DNA of 64,000 bases from Megaustenia siamemsis (GCA_032433765.1 JAVIAB010000024.1:17746648-17810647); one strand, 5' to 3'. Shown: positions 1 through 11,099, numbered from the stretch's first letter. Notes: generated by a model from the letters alone, not told the origin. Numbers and translations are program-made.

Positions 1-148
1 TTTCTGGGAAAGTAAAGCGGCGCGGGCGTAATACCGACCACATTACCCCAAAAATAATGTGCCGAAGGTCTGTAAAATTTATGGTCACTAATACCATATT
101 CCCTATAGGTCACTTGGCGTGACGGGGGTACTTTACTTTTTTTTTAAC
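1..148 (+). repeat. SINE-1 tail fragment
   Basis: Starts inside the SINE-1 body (TTTCTGGGAAAGTAAAG) and runs through CACTTGGCGTGAC to the terminal TACTTTACTTTTTTTT. The tRNA-like head is outside the window or missing. Confidence 0.85.
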
Positions 149-270
149 TTTTATATATTTGAATTGGAAGTTGTGGAAAAGACACCATTTTGCTGCTAAT
201 GAACATCTCTTACAGTTTTGTTCAAGTTTCTTTTTTTTTATTTAAGTAAAGACGCAGAGCAGTAGTTTAA

Positions 271-573
271 CTCTTTCAGTACGAAAGTTTTTTTAAAAAT
301 TAATTTAGCGGTAGAGATTTCAGAGACAAGATTTGACATGTTTTACATATCAATCTACATATTTATATTTATCTAACACATAACATATTATATATGAATT
401 TTTATATAATTAAACAGGAATTAGATTTCACCAATACCAAGATGATAAAAGACATGTAAAAAAAAATGCGGTTTTACTACAGTGTACACTAACTAAATTG
501 AGAGTGACGCACTGTGCGGCTAAGCGTATATGACCGAAATCTGCATGGTGCGTCGAAACGTAGGGATAAAGAG
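271..573. mobile_element. piggyBac-like MITE, 303 bp, TTAA flanked
   Basis: Flanked by TTAA at 267-270 and 574-577. Ends CTCTTTC... and ...AAAGAG are inverted. Same family and same length as the copy at 48129-48431. No coding capacity. Confidence 0.8.
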
Positions 574-579
574 TTAAAA

Positions 580-942
580 AGGTATTTATAAAATTGGCTT
601 CCTGTCGGTCTATACTTCTAAACGTTACGATAAAGAGAGGAATAAAGCCATCTTATTAGCTGAACTACTGTTGTCTTGGCAACCAGGGAGGTGATTAATG
701 AAATTTCCTACCTAGTTCTTGCACACATTGCAGGGTCGATAAATGTCGTTGTATTGTAGTAAGTTTGATCGCTATCGACATTCAAGCCTATTTATTAATA
801 ACAGATCGAATTACTTGAGCTCTATCACGGCTGCACTACTATACCCTAACTGGTTGTACACTGACATGTAGTTCGTTGAGCTGGAATCTGATTGTGATAT
901 TTTGGTTGGTCATCGCAATGGCTCATCGTGTGTTCCTAGGCC
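580..942. other. No gene or recognised repeat
   Basis: AT-rich single-copy-looking sequence without a convincing exon, RNA gene or tandem repeat. Confidence 0.5.
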
Positions 943-2241
943 GGCCGTACGCTAGTCTTACGGTCGGTTATTTGATGTGCGACGGGGATAATCTGACGAC
1001 TGACTGTGTGTCTATATGTTCGGAATTAGAGTCAACAACAATGGCCTAACATCATCAGGGGGTATACATTTTTAAAAATATGACGATCATCATTTTCAGG
1101 AGGACGTGAACTTCCGGTATATGGTGGATAGGCGGCCGGAACCATTGAAGGCTATGCATGAAAAGTGCTCCTTGTTGTAGTTTTCTCATATTCCAAGTCC
1201 GACTTGTTGCAGGAGCTACTGGGTTAAGTGCTCTGTGCACACTGTGAGCTGTGTGTCTCATCCGTTTTGATCATGTTTCGATATTCCAATTGTTTACGAT
1301 GAATGATGGTATCGTATGACAGGAAATAGTTGGCTGCGTTCATTTTCTGCGCGGTTTCGCCTTATGTCTTTTACCGTGGGCTGAGACTGCTATGTGACCC
1401 TCTTTTAAAATGTTTTATTATTTGCGACGTATGACGTACCTTTGTCGTCACCTTTGAGACCACCTTTGCGTGTGCCTGCTGGCCTCTCCTTGTCAGAATT
1501 CTAATTGTTGCTATTACTAATTGTTCAGCCGTTCTTTGCTTGTTCTACTTTTTATCTCAAGCTATCTCCTTGGGCTTCCATTTCTTGCTTTTGTCACTCG
1601 CTTATGTTGGACTGTTCCCCATCGAACGGCCCTCCCTACTCTATCTATTGCTGGTTGTCAACTAATTTAAGTTGGACAGTTCCCAATCGAACGGCCCTCC
1701 CTACTCTATCTATTGGCTGTTGCCGGTTCCGTTACTTCTGTTAGACCAGTTCCTTAATTGTCTGTTGCTGCTGGCATTTGTTTTATACTCATCTGCTGAT
1801 TGGACCTCTCTGCTTGTTCCTGCTTTTATCTCAAGCTGTTCTCTTGGGCTTGTATCGCAACTGTTCTCTGCTTACAGGCTTCTACTGAAGTTCTTGCTTT
1901 ACATGACTCTCAATTTTCCAACTGCTTTCTGCGGCTGCCGATCTCTTACTGAATAATTTTCTCCTCTCCTTTCCAACCGTCCAGCAAACTACGTCATCCT
2001 ATTTTTCTACGTCATCTCTTTTCCACGTCACTTCTCTCTTTATGCGCACTGTATTGCACCAATTTTGCCTCTACCTCCTTTGGTGCGCAATTCTCTTCTA
2101 TAACTACGATGGGAACTATAGAGTTACCTTTCTTTGTTTGGGAGATGAGATATTAATTCGGATGATTACGCTGGCACGGGCGGTTGAGCAATTATGGATT
2201 TTAACTCGTTTTCATTGATACCGGGGCCTTCCATAACCAAA
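943..2241 (+). repeat. Repeat X copy, interrupted by about 710 bp
   Basis: Matches 43085-43664 from TACGCTA through GTGTGTCTATATGTT to GCTGAGACTGCTA (1392), resumes at CGATGGGAACTA (2107) and ends CCTTCCATAACCAAAT. Between them sits unrelated sequence (1393-2106) containing a roughly 70-bp tandem duplication around CGAACGGCCCTCCC (about 1608-1725). CTA lies at both edges. Repeat class unknown. Confidence 0.75.
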
Positions 2242-2351
2242 TGTGATATTTTTCTGATAAAATATTAGACTGTAGATCGATCAGAAGTGTTGCGCAGAAT
2301 CAGTTTTGTTCTAAAAATGCCGTATATTGTGTAAGCTTTCGAGTTTGATAA

Positions 2352-2440
2352 AATCATGTGCCGGAGGTCAGTAAAATATGATGGTCACTAGCACAATATT
2401 CCCTATACGTCACTTGGCGTGACGGGGCACTTTACTTAAA
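2352..2440 (+). repeat. SINE-1 tail fragment
   Basis: ATCATGTGCCGGAGGTC through CACTTGGCGTGACGGGG to the TTTACTT end, diverged from other copies. Confidence 0.75.
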
Positions 2441-2958
2441 GTATTTTACTTCAAGTTTAATGCAGCAGGAGGTTGACGCCTGGGAGTCATAGCCCAGGCG
2501 GGCCTACCTCCCCTAGAGTGACAATAAGTCAAAGAGCCAAAACACTTGCTCGTCGGGGTGCACTTCTGATGATCAGATTGGGTTTGCTGTAAGGAAACGA
2601 GTCGTGGCCTCCATTGCGTGCCCTGAACATCCGTCCCTGCATATCTGCACAAAACACCATGTGAAAACTATGGCTGGAAAATGAAAGGAAAATAATTTGT
2701 ACAAAATTATGCCTCATTACACTCGAGTTGGAGAAACATAAACATGTCCACATAATTAATAAGAAGGATGGCGCTGTATTTCACACACAGGCCTTGTTAC
2801 GTGGTGTTTATTTAACGAAACTTGTATTAAGAGTTCTGACTACGTTTTACGCAAGGTTTCTAGGCTTAGTTGATAGAAGCAGAGAATCGTGTTTGTTTAC
2901 AAGCATGTCGCTAAGAGAGGACGTCAATAGGGCTACCTTCTTATGAACATTTGCTTCT

Positions 2959-3678
2959 CATCATCATCATCGAGTGCCGTTTCCGCAACGAAGGTTGGCT
3001 ACCATTCTACTCTGTTTCTTGCTTTGAAAGTGCAGGTTGTCATAGATTGACTTGTCCACCTTTTGATGTTACTCGTCCATGTTAGTCTTGGTCTGCCTCT
3101 GCCTCTTTTACCTTGTATTTTCCCTTCCAATATTACTTTTAGTTAGCTAATGTGTCTTTTAACGTGTCCCAAAAATTTCATTTGTCTTGTCTTAATTGTA
3201 TTTAGTAGTTCTCTTTTTATTTTTAGTTGTTTTAAAACTTCGTTTGTTTTCTTTTCTTTCCATCGAATTCTACCTACTCTTCTGTAAATCCACATTTCAA
3301 AGGCTCCCATTTTCTGTTCTGTTTTCTTGTCTAATGTCCATGTTTCTGCATCATACAGGAATATTGAGAAGATGTAACATTTTGCTATTCTTAGTTTCAG
3401 CCCTGCTGTTATTTGTTTTGTTGTTAGTGTTTTTTTCATGGCATTAAACTTACTTTTTGCCATACCTATACTTTTGTTTATTTCAGTTGTACATTTTCCA
3501 TCATTGATTATAGTATGTTTAAAGTAGTTGTAGCTCTGAACTGTCTCCAGATGTATTCCTTCAACTGTGATATTTATTTGTAGGCCGTGAGGATTTTCTT
3601 TGTTTATGATCATAGTTGTAGTCTTTTTGATATTCATATCTAGTCCATATTATTTACAATATATATATATATATATAA
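2959..3678 (-). mobile_element. RTE-like LINE (type A), 5'-truncated, with TSD
   Basis: Flanked by TTGCTTCT at 2951-2958 and 3679-3686. The minus strand ends in (ATG)n and encodes a diverged RT C-terminus: YNY...TI.NDGKC, GAETWTLD-like, MWIYRR, KRELLNTIKTRQMKFLGHVKR and RGRGRPRLTW. Frameshifts make it non-functional. An AT run lies at the 5' break. Confidence 0.88.
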
Positions 3679-4061
3679 TTGCTTCTGAGTGAGTCTAAAA
3701 GTTCTAACCTGACTGGTCATTGAGCTGCATTTTCAGACCACCATCCGAAGGTATTTCTTTGAGTTTGTCGCCTGTCTGCTGTTGTGAGCCCTACTAATTT
3801 ATACACTACTTCTTCTTTCCTTCCTCCTTTGCCTTTCAGCGTCGAGCGGAGATATAATTTGCGGTCTTTTGGGCTTCTGTTCGCCTTTGCTGCTGTTATG
3901 TTTTCTAGTGTTTATAATATTCCATCAATCCATCTTTTACGTGGTCGGCCCTTGGGTCTGGTTTTCTCGCAACGTTTATTGAAGGCTCGTTGTGTGTTTT
4001 TTTTTTTTATCTTTCTGCCTTGTCACGTGGCCAAACCATTGTATCTGTTATAACTTTATAT

Positions 4062-4750
4062 ATTGGAGCCTCGGTGGCTGAGTGGTTAGTGTGCTCGCCT
4101 CTGTGGCTGAGTGGTTAGTGTGCTCGCCTCGGTGGCTGAGTGGTTAGTGTGCTCGCCTCGGTGGCTGAGTGGTTAGTGTGCTCGCCTCTGTGGCTGAGTG
4201 GTTAGTGTGCTCGCCTCGGTGGCTGAGTGGTTAGTGTGCTCGCCTCGGTGGCTGAGTGGTTAGTGTGCTCGCCTCTGTGGCTGAGTGGTTAGTGTGCTCG
4301 CCTCTGTGGCTGAGTGGTTAGTGTGCTCGCCTCTGTGGCTGAGTGGTTAATGTGCTCGCCTCTGTGGCTGAGTGGTTAATGTGCTCGCCTCTGTGGCTGA
4401 GTGGTTAATGTGCTCGCCTCTGTGGCTGAGTGGTTAGTGTGCTCGCCTCGGTGGCTGAGTGGTTAGTGTGCTCGCCTCGGTGGCTGAGTGGTTAGTGTGC
4501 TTGCTTCCTGACCAGAAGGGTCTAAGTTCGATCCCCAGCAGTGACGGATTTTTTTCGAACTGACTAGGCTCCGGGGTTCACCTAGCCTCTAAAAATGGGT
4601 ACCATAGATTTTTCTGAGAAGTAAAGACGGCCTGGCTTGATACCGACCACATCACCCAAAGAATATGCGGAGGTCATAGAAAGATATGGTCACTAACACT
4701 ATATTCCCCGTACGCCTTGCAAGGCGTGGAGGAAATCTTTACTTTTTTTT
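4062..4750 (+). mobile_element. tRNA-derived SINE with 15 tandem A-box units
   Basis: TSD ACTTTATAT at 4053-4061 and 4751-4759. The head has TGGCTGAGTGG (A-box-like) and, after the array, AGTTCGATCCC (B-box-like), then the SINE-1 type body with AATGGGTACC and a TTTACTTTTTTTT end. Other SINE-1 copies are about 265 bp; this one is longer because of the array. Confidence 0.9.
4069..4503 (+). repeat. 29-bp tandem repeat of the SINE A-box region, 15 units
   Basis: Each unit is CTCGGTGGCTGAGTGGTTAG plus TGTGCTCGC, with GG/TG and GTTAG/GTTAA variants. It reproduces the first part of the tRNA-like head. Confidence 0.95.
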
Positions 4751-5091
4751 ACTTTATATGTTGTGTTCTGTAGCGGGGTTTATTCCTACGTTTTTTCTCA
4801 GTTCTTCATTTGTGATCTTGTCTCTCATGTTGTTTCCTCCCATTCGTCAAACAGATTAAATCTCAGTAGAGGTTGTTTTTTTTCTTATTGTTCTTGCATC
4901 TAGAGTCTAGGACTGGTGGCATTGGTGGCACAACGTTGGGATGAAGATTGAATTGTAGAGTGCCCGTTCTGCCTCTAGAGTTATTCCCGCATACTAACTG
5001 GAAATGGATCTCTAACCGGTTGGTTTTTTGTGTGACTTGCGTCGGGAACATGGAAATATTCATAAAACTGTTGCATGTTGTGCGATAAATA

Positions 5092-5697
5092 ATGTGTACC
5101 GGTCTTCATTGGTGCAACCAAGACAATGTATATATGTCTTCATGGGTGCGACCAAGACAGTGTGTACAGGTTTTCATGGGTGCGACCAAGACAATGTGTA
5201 CAGGTCTTCATGGGTGCGACCAAGACAACGTGTACCGGTCGGTGCGACCAAGACAACGTGTACCGGTCGGTGCGACCAAGACAACGTGTACCGGTCGGTG
5301 CGACCAAGGTAATGTGTACAAGTCTTTCATCGGTGGGACCAAGACAATGTGTACAGGTCTTTCATCGGTGCGACCAAGACAATGTGTACAGGTCTTTCAT
5401 CGGTGGGACCAAGACAATGTGTACAAGTCTTTTATCGGTGGGACCAAGACAATGTGTACCGGCCTTCATTGGTGGGACCAAGACAATGTGTACAGGTCTT
5501 TCATCGGTGGGACCAAGACAATGTGTACAAGTCTTTTATCGGTGGGACCAAGACAATGTGTACCGGCCTTCATTGGTGGGACCAAGACAATGTGTACAGG
5601 TCTTTCATCGGTGGGACCAAGACAATGTGTACAGGTCTTTTATCGGTGGGACCAAGACAATGTGTACCGGTCGGTGGGACCAAGACAATGTGTACAG
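5092..5697 (+). repeat. 35-bp minisatellite, about 20 units, with a shorter 23-bp subtype
   Basis: Unit core GGGACCAAGACAATGTGTAC plus AGGTCTTTCATCGGT; near 5230-5310 shortened units lack the TCTTTCAT part. The period is 2 mod 3, so all three forward frames stay open and give Cys/Asp/Gln-rich hypothetical proteins without meaning. Confidence 0.93.
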
Positions 5698-5699
5698 AA

Positions 5700-6003
5700 A
5701 AATGAAATGGTCTCACATATTTTCAATAGGCGATGGTACCAGAACTCCAATCTGTTTTTATCATTACTTCGATCTGTTTCTAAACTTTTAAACCTGCAAG
5801 ATTTTTTTCTGTGAAGAATTCAGTTGAGCAAGAATGACACATAGTCTAATTGACTGGCCAGGAATAATGTGTCAAACGATTGCTAATGTCAAACCTCTCA
5901 GGTGAATCATCTCAGCTTTCGCAAGTAAGGCAAGACCTTACTTTGTGCTAGCCAGAGAACTCTAGAGTGCAGACAACGTTGGTGGTGTTCTCTGTCCATT
6001 GAT
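5700..6003. other. No feature seen
   Basis: Unique-looking sequence between the minisatellite and the minus-strand cysteine-rich frame; it could hold the 3' part of that transcript but nothing shows it. Confidence 0.4.
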
Positions 6004-6510
6004 TTACCTTTCTTTCTTTCCTTCTGGTTTGTGGTCATTAATATCACAGACGGCATATGATGTTGTTATATTCAGTATTTCTTTCTGGGGTGTAAATATG
6101 TGGCACCCACATGGAGAGTGGTTTGTGGTCACAGTAATCCCATTAAAGGCAATTCTAGGGTAGCATGGCATAGCTGTTTCAGAACAGCACAATTCTATGA
6201 TGTTTTCTGTGTTCGCTATAAAGCTGCTGCTGCTACACAATCCTGACCAATTATAGGCGTGGACATTATTCACTTGCAATGACAAAACTGCTTTATTTAC
6301 ATCATAAACCTCTGGAAGCGAATCATTTATGGGACTAATAGTACAATTTATTCTTCCATCGGGGATATCTTCCTTGAGCCCCCCCCCCCCCCCCCCCCCT
6401 TTCCCCAAAAAAAGTCTATGGTTAAAAAGCACATATGCTTTTGAGTTAAACACAAAATGAGCCCACTTCAAAGATTCAAAATGATAATTGCCAATGCCAT
6501 CCGTTTGCAC
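6004..6510 (-). CDS. Homologue of the 6771 ORF in opposite orientation, with a poly-G tract
   Basis: The frame contains an 85-residue domain with Cys in LCSS, LCC, PCYPRIAFN, CGC and VCD, matching the 6771-7110 frame. The upstream half runs through 21 consecutive C bases (6379-6399; poly-Gly when read) and does not match, so only about 6020-6370 is likely exonic. The two copies are head to head, suggesting an inverted duplication of an exon or gene. Function unknown. Confidence 0.45.
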   Translation of the reverse strand: MQTDGIGNYHFESLKWAHFVFNSKAYVLFNHRLFLGKGGGGGGGLKEDIPDGRINCTISPINDSLPEVYDVNKAVLSLQVNNVHAYNWSGLCSSSSFIANTENIIELCCSETAMPCYPRIAFNGITVTTNHSPCGCHIFTPQKEILNITTSYAVCDINDHKPEGKKER

Positions 6511-6770
6511 AAGTTAGGTCCTTAGCTACCAAGGTCACAAACGAAGCCATCAAAATAAAGACTTTATCTACAGCGAAAGTTAACGAACTGTGAACAAACA
6601 TTTATGTTCAAACCCTTGAATACATTTTCAAAAATCTGCCAACTCGCTGCAATAACAGATATCGTGGCGTTCAAAGTAAACATTGCTTAGACCATGGCTC
6701 GAATGTGAATAAGCTGCCATTTTGGTGCGTCCCATGACGCCATGTCCTTCACAAACCAGGAGCCTCCTGT

Positions 6771-7110
6771 ATGATTGATACAACTGTTGCACCAAGCACT
6801 TCATCAGCAGAGCCAGATCTATGGAATGTTAATCTGACATTGTTCTTGAATGATGTCCAAGTTAATGAGACATCAGAATCGTGTGGCAGCAGCTACAAGA
6901 AGGGAGCAGAGAACATCAAGTTCTGCGGCTATAAAGGAGACTTGCCTTGCTATCCCAGAATTGCCTTAAATGTGATCACTGTAGTTGAAAACTTCTCTTG
7001 TGTAAACTACACATTCACATCCAATAGTGAATCAGTGAAGGTCACAAAATCATATTCTCTCTGTGGTTTTACTAACTACAGGTCAGGTGGCTTCTGTTGG
7101 ATTGGAAATG
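6771..7110 (+). CDS. Cysteine-containing exon-like ORF, possibly of a secreted protein
   Basis: About 110 codons with Cys in SCGSS, FCGY, PCYPRIALN, SCVNY and LCGF and several N-glycosylation sequons. It is clearly homologous to the minus-strand frame at 6004-6510: both share CYPRIA.N.ITV, the same Cys order and a TSY..C ending. A possible acceptor (CACAAACCAG) ends at 6759, and CAG/GTCAGG near 7081 could be a donor. Beyond about 7118 the frame enters a repeat. No signal peptide, family or start is recognised; function unknown. Confidence 0.5.
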
Positions 7111-7117
7111 ATAACTT

Positions 7118-7632
7118 ACCACCACTGTGTGTCTATATGTTTGGAATTGGAGTCATCAACGTTGGCCTAACATCATCAAGTGCTACGACGATCATCATTT
7201 TCGGGAGGACGCGAACTTCCATGGTATATGGTGGATAGGCGGCAGGAACCATTGAAGGCTATGTCTGAAAAGTGTTCCTTCTTGCAGCTTCCTCATATTC
7301 CAAGTCCGGCTTGTTGCAGGAGCTACTGAGTTAAGTGCTCTGTGCACACAGTGAGCTGTGTGTCTCATCCGTTTTGATCCTGTTTCGATATCCCGCTTGT
7401 TTACGATGAATGATGATATCGTATGACAGGGAACAGTTGGCTGTGTTCACTTTCTGCGCGGTTTCGCCTTATGTCTTTTGGCGTGTGCTGAGACTGCTAC
7501 GATGGGGACTACAGTTACCTTTCTTTGTTTGGGAGATGTGTTAGTAATTCGGATGATTCCACTGGCACGGGCGGTTGAGCAATTATGGATTTTAATTCGT
7601 TTGCAGTGATACCGAGGCCTTCCATAACCAAT
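7118..7632 (+). repeat. Repeat X copy, uninterrupted
   Basis: GTGTGTCTATATGTTTGGAA through GTTTACGATGAATGATGATA to CCTTCCATAACCAAT, collinear with 43085-43664 but lacking the first 40 or so bases. Confidence 0.85.
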
Positions 7633-7639
7633 AACCAAT

Positions 7640-7654
7640 CTTTCCTTCTTTCTC

Positions 7655-7730
<76 letters not shown>

Positions 7731-7735
7731 TGTTT
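7640..7735. repeat. (TTTC)n microsatellite
   Basis: Over 20 copies of TTTC, ending in TTTA repeats. Confidence 0.97.
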
Positions 7736-7779
7736 ATTTATTTATTTCTTCACTTTCTCTTGTACCCGTTTGTGTGTCG

Positions 7780-8075
7780 AAGGAGATATAAAGTTCTGGT
7801 TCTCGCCCTTTTGTCGGCCTCACTCATTGTCAATTGATATTGTAACGTTTATTTGATGTTGTCTTTCCATTACTCTGGGTCTGCCTCTTGATCTTCTCCA
7901 TTCTCATCTTTTAATATGTGCTGTGTATGGTAAGAAAGCACACGACATACTTTCTAGATAGGCAAACGTGTTTATATGTAGTTTCTGTGTGTAGCTTAGA
8001 ATTGGCTCACTGCCTTCTCTTTCTCTTATAATGTAATTTCTGATTCTGGCTTTTCTGGTTGCTCCAAGCGCTTTT
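7780..8075 (-). pseudogene. Diverged LINE 3' fragment
   Basis: CGAAGGAGATATAAAG and the following bases match the type-B 3' region (as at 62180) with many changes. Confidence 0.5.
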
Positions 8076-8189
8076 CTCAGACATCGTATCCCTGTGGTGC
8101 AAGCTTTATTTTATGCTTAGACGTAAGTGACCATGAGCATGGGCAAATGGCATCGGTAACACAATGTTGGAATGAATATACTCTGTATA

Positions 8190-8350
8190 AGGTGTTTCTT
8201 AAATATTGGAGAAGACAGATGGATGCAGAGATGAAGATGATGGGGAAAATATGGAATGATCTTAACAGAATGGCAAGAAACTGAACGGCTTGGGAAGTTT
8301 TAGTTGAAGATCTATGCTCCACGGGGAGCTGAAATGTGGAAGCAGAGGAC
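8190..8350 (+). pseudogene. LINE type C 3' fragment
   Basis: TGGAGAAGACAGATGGA and GGAATGATCTTAACAG through GAAGATCTATGCTCCAC match 41540-41670 closely. Confidence 0.75.
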
Positions 8351-8597
8351 GGTGGTTCTTGTTGGTAGTAGGTATTGCTTTGTGTTGAAGTATAGGGGGA
8401 TAGTTGTCCCAATATTTAGTTTGCATTATTGTATCGTATATCTATTTCTTTATCGATTTCCCCATCTTCATGGAATGTTGTTCCCATATATTTAAAGTTT
8501 GTTACTTTTTTTTTTAACACGCGATGCTCTATAGCTATGTTTAGTGTCTTCTTTTGTCATCCTAATAATAGGACTTTTGTTTTTTCAGTACTTATTT

Positions 8598-8762
8598 ATA
8601 TTGGAACAACAGACCCAAGGGTCGACCACGAAAAAGGTGGATCGATGGAATATTAGAAGCACTAGGAAACATAACAGCAGCAGAGGTGAACAGAAGAGCA
8701 AAAGACCGCAAATTATATCTCCCCTCGACGTTGAAAGGCTGATGAGGAAGGAAAGAAGAAGA
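8598..8762 (+). mobile_element. Type-B LINE 3' fragment with 11-bp TSD
   Basis: TSD AGTACTTATTT at 8587-8597 and 8763-8773. The 165-bp insert ends in (GAA)n and matches the 3' end of 10546-11090. Confidence 0.87.
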
Positions 8763-9603
8763 AGTACTTATTTTCATGCAATTCATTTTTTTTTTTTATT
8801 CAAGGACAGCAGATGTTGTTGAGGTTCTGTTTCTTCGAAAGCTGCTAGGGGCCGTAGCCTAAAGTACATCATTTATATCTTCACACTGTGACTTGGTACT
8901 CTTGCATATTTTGTCAATGTAAGTGATAAACAAGAGTTATGGCAACACGCAGCCTTGTCTTACTCCAGATGTCACTGCGAAAGGTTTTGATTTACTTGCT
9001 CTGACCACACTTCTACAGTTACTATATAAGTTCTTGAAACATCTACTAATGTGGACATTTACTTGCTCTGACCACACTTCTACAGTTACTATATAAGTTC
9101 TTGAAACATCTACTAATGTGGTCATTTACTTCGTAATGAGCCAATGTTTGCCATAATATATTTCTATCCACCATATCAATAGTCTTCTCTTGGTCTACGA
9201 ATGCTATGCATAAATCTATGATATATTCTATGTTTCCCTCTACCAGCTGCCTGAGTGAAAATATTGCATCTGTGCAGCTTCTATTATTTCTAAATCCCAC
9301 CTGTTCTTCCACCAACCGGAACACTATAATAGGTCTCTTATTCTTGTTTCTATAATGTTGGCATAGATTTTGCTTATGTGGCTCGGCATTTTGCCTATGT
9401 GGCTCAGCGGTGATATGCCGCGGTATTTTGAACATTCTCTAGTGTATCCTTTATTCTTCTAAAGGGGAATTATATTATTGCCGGCTGTAAGTGAGTATGT
9501 GTTTGTTGTTGTAACCATACCGCATTGAAAATTCTACATAATCATCAACTGTTGCTTGAATTATTTCCGTTCTATCTGCTCTTAGCGATGTGTATTTCGG
9601 TGA

Positions 9604-10135
9604 CTATTTAACCACCCTTTCTACCCCTGACAATGTTTCTGGTTCTAGGGAACAGGCAAATAATTTCATTGCTGCGGTAAAGCTGGTAGCGGGGAGCCAG
9701 TAGTGGGGTGTACTAAACACTCCAAAGTATGGTGACAGCCTTACAAGGAAGGAACACAACACAATAATGACGTTTCGGCCTGTGGCCTTCTTCAGAATAC
9801 AAGGACAACGACAACAAACGGTGAAGCACAATTATTTATAACTACATGTTAGATGATCAAGTGGAGGGCGAGGAAAGTAGGATGTTGAAATAAGAAAGGA
9901 GAGGGAAGAGAGAAATGAATACTACATGAGGAGAGGTAGGATGGGCGTCAAGATATATACAATAGAAAAATGTGTCATAAAAGGCACTTAGCTTAAAACA
10001 GCAAGTCTGCCCTCCGTGCTGGAACACATCAGAATGACTTGGAGTTTTAAGGATGTGTCTAGAAAGTAACACGTGACTGAAACACGCAAGTTCAGAAGGA
10101 CAAGAGGACCTGTGTGGCGGGAAATCCTGGTCTTG
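9604..10135 (-). repeat. Possible Penelope-like fragment with a hammerhead-like motif
   Basis: On the minus strand CTGAAGAAGGCCACAGGCC is followed by GAAACGTC (9769-9795). Its edge AGTATGGTGACAGC recurs at 47829 next to another GAAACGTC. Assignment to Penelope-like elements is from memory of such motifs and is uncertain. Confidence 0.4.
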
Positions 10136-10545
10136 TGTTGTTGTATTATGTTTCTCGCATAGGGGATTAAGAAACTCCTTGAAGTATTCCCTCCATCTGG
10201 TAGTTATTTTTACTGGATCTATTAGATGATTTCCATTTGGGTCATTCATTATTTCTGTTCCGCTTTACCCATCGGTTTTAAATATCTTTAATCTGATTTT
10301 TTAATGTGACAATTTTGATTTGTTCATTGACGGAGTTGTTCATGTATCTTCTTTGTAACTAGATCTTCCCTGGGTATGCAGCAATAGTATCAGGTTTGAT
10401 TTCCATAGAGTCCGTGCTTGATATCCAGTAATAATATTCAAAAGAAAATCAATCTAACACTTGACAAGAATCTTGACATACTCAACTTGCATAAAGGTGT
10501 AACTCCAAAGTAGAATAACACATATTTAGCACAAACATTCGATAA

Positions 10546-11090
10546 TAAATTTGTCATAATTGTCAAAATTCGAAGATAAATTTGTCAAATCATCAGACAG
10601 CTATCGCCACAACTGTCCAACAAGGAAATAACGCTAAAGGCAAAACGGACATTCTAAGAGTAAAATCTTCATCCTATCGTTGGGCTACCAATGCCAGTCC
10701 TGGACCCTAGATGCAAGAACAATAAGAAAAATAACCTCTACTAAGATGAAGTGTGTTAGACGAATGACAGGAAACAGTCTGAGAGATAAGATCAGAAATG
10801 AAGAACTTAGAAAACAAGTCATGAATAATCCCTGGCATAGAATATATAAAGAAACAATAGATAAAATGATTTGGCCACGTGACAAGGCAGAAAGATCACG
10901 CAACGAGCCCTCAATAAACGTTGCGATAACACAGGCGCAAGGGACGACCACGAAAAAGATGGATTGACTGAATATTAGAAGCACTAGGAAACATAATAAC
11001 AGCAGAGGCGAGCGAACAGAAGAGCAAAAGACAGTAAATTATATCTCCCCTCGACGCTGAAAGGCAAATGAGGAAGGAATGAAGAAGAAG
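10546..11090 (+). mobile_element. Type-B LINE fragment with 9-bp TSD
   Basis: TSD ATTCGATAA at 10537-10545 and 11091-11099. Encodes YQCQSWTLDARTIRKI, MKCVRRMTGNSLRDKI and NEELRK, with frameshifts afterwards, ending in (GAA)n. Confidence 0.85.
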
Positions 11091-11099
11091 ATTCGATAA

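Larger units (their letters stand above)
3806..4868 (-). mobile_element. RTE-like LINE (type B) fragment split by a SINE
   Basis: 3806-4052 and 4760-4868 together match the type-B 3' region seen intact at 62151-62510, with a GAA-repeat tail on the minus strand. The 689 bp between are the SINE described separately, with target duplication ACTTTATAT. Confidence 0.82.
8405..10260 (-). pseudogene. LINE reverse transcriptase relic, interrupted twice
   Basis: Reading the minus strand from 10260: REYFKEFLNP before the RT, then VEEQVGFRNNRSCTDAIF and AFVDQEKTIDMVDR of the palm, SRCFKNLYSNCRSVVR, SGVRQGCVLP, and at 8405-8600 a TKVLLL...YMGT segment of the C-terminus. Stops and shifts abound, and the YADD box is not visible. 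A type-B fragment (8598-8762) and a further segment (about 9604-10135) are inserted. A roughly 65-bp piece is tandemly duplicated at 8993-9124. Confidence 0.72.

Noticed and set aside
2476..2497. Hairpin GCCTGGG...CCCAGGC as an RNA gene
   Set aside because: A single short palindrome without a recognised family or conservation evidence.
4069..4503. Cluster of tRNA-Ser/Leu genes
   Set aside because: Units are only 29 bp and contain just the A-box region, with no anticodon arm or T-arm.
5092..5814. 240-codon Cys-rich protein
   Set aside because: All three forward frames are open because the 35-bp period rotates through frames; no start context or homologue.
7585..7791. Phe/Leu/Ser-rich ORF
   Set aside because: Translation of the (TTTC)n microsatellite.
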